Positions 4,206-5,151 of a stretch of 5,151 nt of DNA are shown here, one piece after another. Source of the DNA: Treponema sp. GTDB taxonomy: Bacteria; Spirochaetota; Spirochaetia; Treponematales; Breznakiellaceae. The stretch is taken from positions 1 to 5,151 of the forward strand of contig WQWD01000200.1 in assembly GCA_009785545.1 (NCBI GenBank). Reading direction: 5' to 3'. The notes under the pieces were generated by a model, which saw nothing but the letters and a program-made list of their open reading frames with translations, did not search any database and was not told the origin of the DNA. A program made the translations under genes and the position numbers. Numbering within the stretch: position 1 is the first letter of the stretch; every line of letters starts with the position of its first letter.

Positions 4206-4243
4206 TTGACAAGCTGTAAAAGCATGGATATCATTACCATGCT
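4206..4243 (+). promoter_or_regulatory. Sigma-A-type promoter with operator-like dyad
   Basis: TTGACA (4206-4211), a 17-base spacer and TATCAT (4229-4234) make the best promoter in the window. A perfect seven-base dyad AGCATGG-N9-CCATGCT (4221-4243) straddles the -10 element and the expected start point, the usual place for a repressor operator. It would drive the genes at 4412 and 4777 with a leader of about 170 nucleotides. Confidence 0.7.
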
Positions 4244-4262
4244 AATTTTGGTACATATTTAG

Positions 4263-4387
4263 ACTTTTGGAATTGATGGGGATAAACCAAAAGTGATTAT
4301 TACTAAAGATATTTCTATTTATGAACCAAATATTAGTAATTTAAGTACACTTAGGCATGGCAACAATGTTTTAATGTGTACTATATA
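4263..4387 (+). pseudogene. Possible remnant of an SH3-like coding sequence
   Basis: The frame is open from 4263 to a TAA at 4385-4387 and reads KVIITKDISIYEPNISNL, then LRHGNNVLM. It has no ATG; a GTG at 4293 is the only usual alternative start. The residue pattern (I-T, alternating hydrophobics, a proline turn, then L-x-x-G-x-x-V) resembles the start of a bacterial SH3 domain and lines up loosely with FITRNNVRLHGSPGG...YGDLVNV in the gene just downstream. It may be a decayed or truncated tandem copy, a leader peptide, or only a chance open frame. Confidence 0.3.
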
Positions 4388-4411
4388 ACTTAATCATATG
4401 GAGGAAATAAC

Positions 4412-4753
4412 ATGAAAAAGGCTTTGAAGAGTATAATTGCATTAACTTTAAGCATGGTAATGGTAACATCTTCAAGTTATAATGTTTACGCCGGTGAAAA
4501 ATTTGATTATTTACCGGATGGCGAATATATTGAAATTGTGCCATATGCTCAAACATTTATAACAAGAAACAATGTGCGTTTGCATGGTTCTCCCGGTGGA
4601 GGAATGTTTATGGGTTGGTTGAATTATGGAGATTTGGTTAATGTTCAACATCAAAATGGAATGTGGCTTTATGTTAGAGTTCTTCGTTCCCGTCTTAGTC
4701 CACAGATTGTAGGATATCGAGGATATATCAGTATAGAGTACACTTGGAGATAG
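4412..4753 (+). CDS. Small secreted protein with a bacterial SH3-like domain
   Basis: The 113-residue protein begins with a typical Sec signal peptide: MKKALK, a hydrophobic core, then a likely cleavage after NVYA (residue 27). The mature part of about 86 residues matches the SH3b pattern: NNVRLHGSPGG (53-63), LNYGDLVNV (70-78), NGMWLYVRV (82-90) and GYRGYISIEY (101-110). These correspond to the 'VNVRSGPS...LKKGDxVxV...GWxxV...GxxGYV' strands of the family. Such domains bind peptidoglycan or act as extracellular protein-binding modules, often fused to hydrolases; here it stands alone. GGAGG at 4400-4404 is seven bases before the ATG. The gene is the first complete one after the regulated promoter at 4206 and is followed by another exported protein after 23 bases, so they probably form an operon. 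The ligand is unknown. Confidence 0.8.
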   Translation: MKKALKSIIALTLSMVMVTSSSYNVYAGEKFDYLPDGEYIEIVPYAQTFITRNNVRLHGSPGGGMFMGWLNYGDLVNVQHQNGMWLYVRVLRSRLSPQIVGYRGYISIEYTWR

Positions 4754-4776
4754 AAAGTTAGAGAAAAATTGACATC

Positions 4777-5151
4777 ATGAAAGAGAAAATAATAATACTA
4801 TCAGCTGTTCTTTTTGTTGCAGTTATGGGGACAGGTTTATTTTTTGTATATCAATCAATACTTGCACAAGGACATGATCAGTTTGTTGATGAGATAGCAG
4901 CCCGAAAAAACGCAGTTATAGATATTGCAAAAGTATGGGCTTTTGAAGAATTAGAGCTTTCTTTAGACGAAATCAGTTTTGAAGCAAGCATTGTTGGTTT
5001 TGGTCATGTTGAGCTTTGGCAGGTTGATCTAAAAGATGAGAATGATAATCTCATTACGTCGGTAAATGTGGATCCCGTTACTGAAGAGCTTAATGAAATT
5101 ATAATTATAATCTCTCCGGAAAGCTTTGTTGAAGTAAATGGCATGGTTATA
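4777..5151 (+). CDS. Membrane-anchored or secreted protein of unknown function, 3' end outside the window
   Basis: The frame is open to the last base, giving 125 residues. Residues 5-30 form a hydrophobic segment after MKEK and end in SILAQG, so it is either a signal peptide or an N-terminal anchor. The exported part has a helical stretch (about 35-60) and then alternating strands, with HVELWQVDLKDENDNLITSVNVDP (77-100, paraphrased as a strand-turn-strand). This loosely recalls PepSY-like domains, in which a strand ends in a 'V-x-VD-x-x-T-G-E' turn; here it reads VNVDPVTEEL. That likeness is weak. The ribosome binding site is poor, so translation may depend on coupling to the gene 23 bases upstream. 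An in-frame stop at 4759 rules out a much earlier start. Confidence 0.7.
   Translation, partial: MKEKIIILSAVLFVAVMGTGLFFVYQSILAQGHDQFVDEIAARKNAVIDIAKVWAFEELELSLDEISFEASIVGFGHVELWQVDLKDENDNLITSVNVDPVTEELNEIIIIISPESFVEVNGMVI

Noticed and set aside
1..5151. The window as a complete circular plasmid, with the frame at the right end continuing into the left end
   Set aside because: The frames are in phase, but joining would fuse an exported protein to a recombinase DNA-binding domain and leave the recombinase without its catalytic part. Both are more simply cut by the window edges.

Overview
The window looks like accessory DNA of a low-GC Gram-positive bacterium (Bacillota; Clostridia or Negativicutes would fit). 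The sequence is AT-rich, nearly every gene has a purine-rich AGGAGG-type ribosome binding site 7-8 bases before its ATG, and the replication protein is of the Rep_1 (pC194/pUB110) rolling-circle class. The exact taxon cannot be read from the sequence.

Layout, left to right. Positions 1-150 are the tail of a serine recombinase cut by the window edge. About 1.4 kb without a convincing protein gene follows (151-1545). It holds a GC-rich structured block (about 150-400), several hairpins and terminators, a match to the pC194/pUB110 double-strand origin nick site (971-989) with a GC palindrome just downstream, a terminator-like hairpin in the rep leader (1216-1274), and three roughly 93-bp direct repeats that end at the rep ribosome binding site. 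Next come the replication initiator (1546-2661) and a small acidic protein probably in the same operon (2691-2912). A compact unit at about 2920-3285 encodes a 30-residue hydrophobic, holin-like peptide. It has features of a type I toxin-antitoxin locus: a ribosome binding site in a hairpin, 5'/3' complementarity within the transcript, two terminator hairpins and a possible convergent antisense promoter. A complete serine resolvase lies on the minus strand (3338-3937), with AT-rich dyads upstream that could be its res site.

The right part (from about 4200) looks like a different module. A good promoter overlaps a dyad operator (4206-4243). It is followed by a possible SH3-like coding remnant, a small secreted SH3-like protein (4412-4753) and a membrane-anchored or secreted protein that runs off the window (4777-5151).

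Together, positions about 960-3940 form a plasmid maintenance cassette: replication origin and initiator, a likely addiction module, and a resolvase for multimer resolution. The sequence is either part of a larger plasmid or an integrated plasmid-like element. The most interesting part is the unlisted small toxin unit at 2920-3285, because of its potential for RNA-level control. Second is the repeat-rich leader between the origin and rep.
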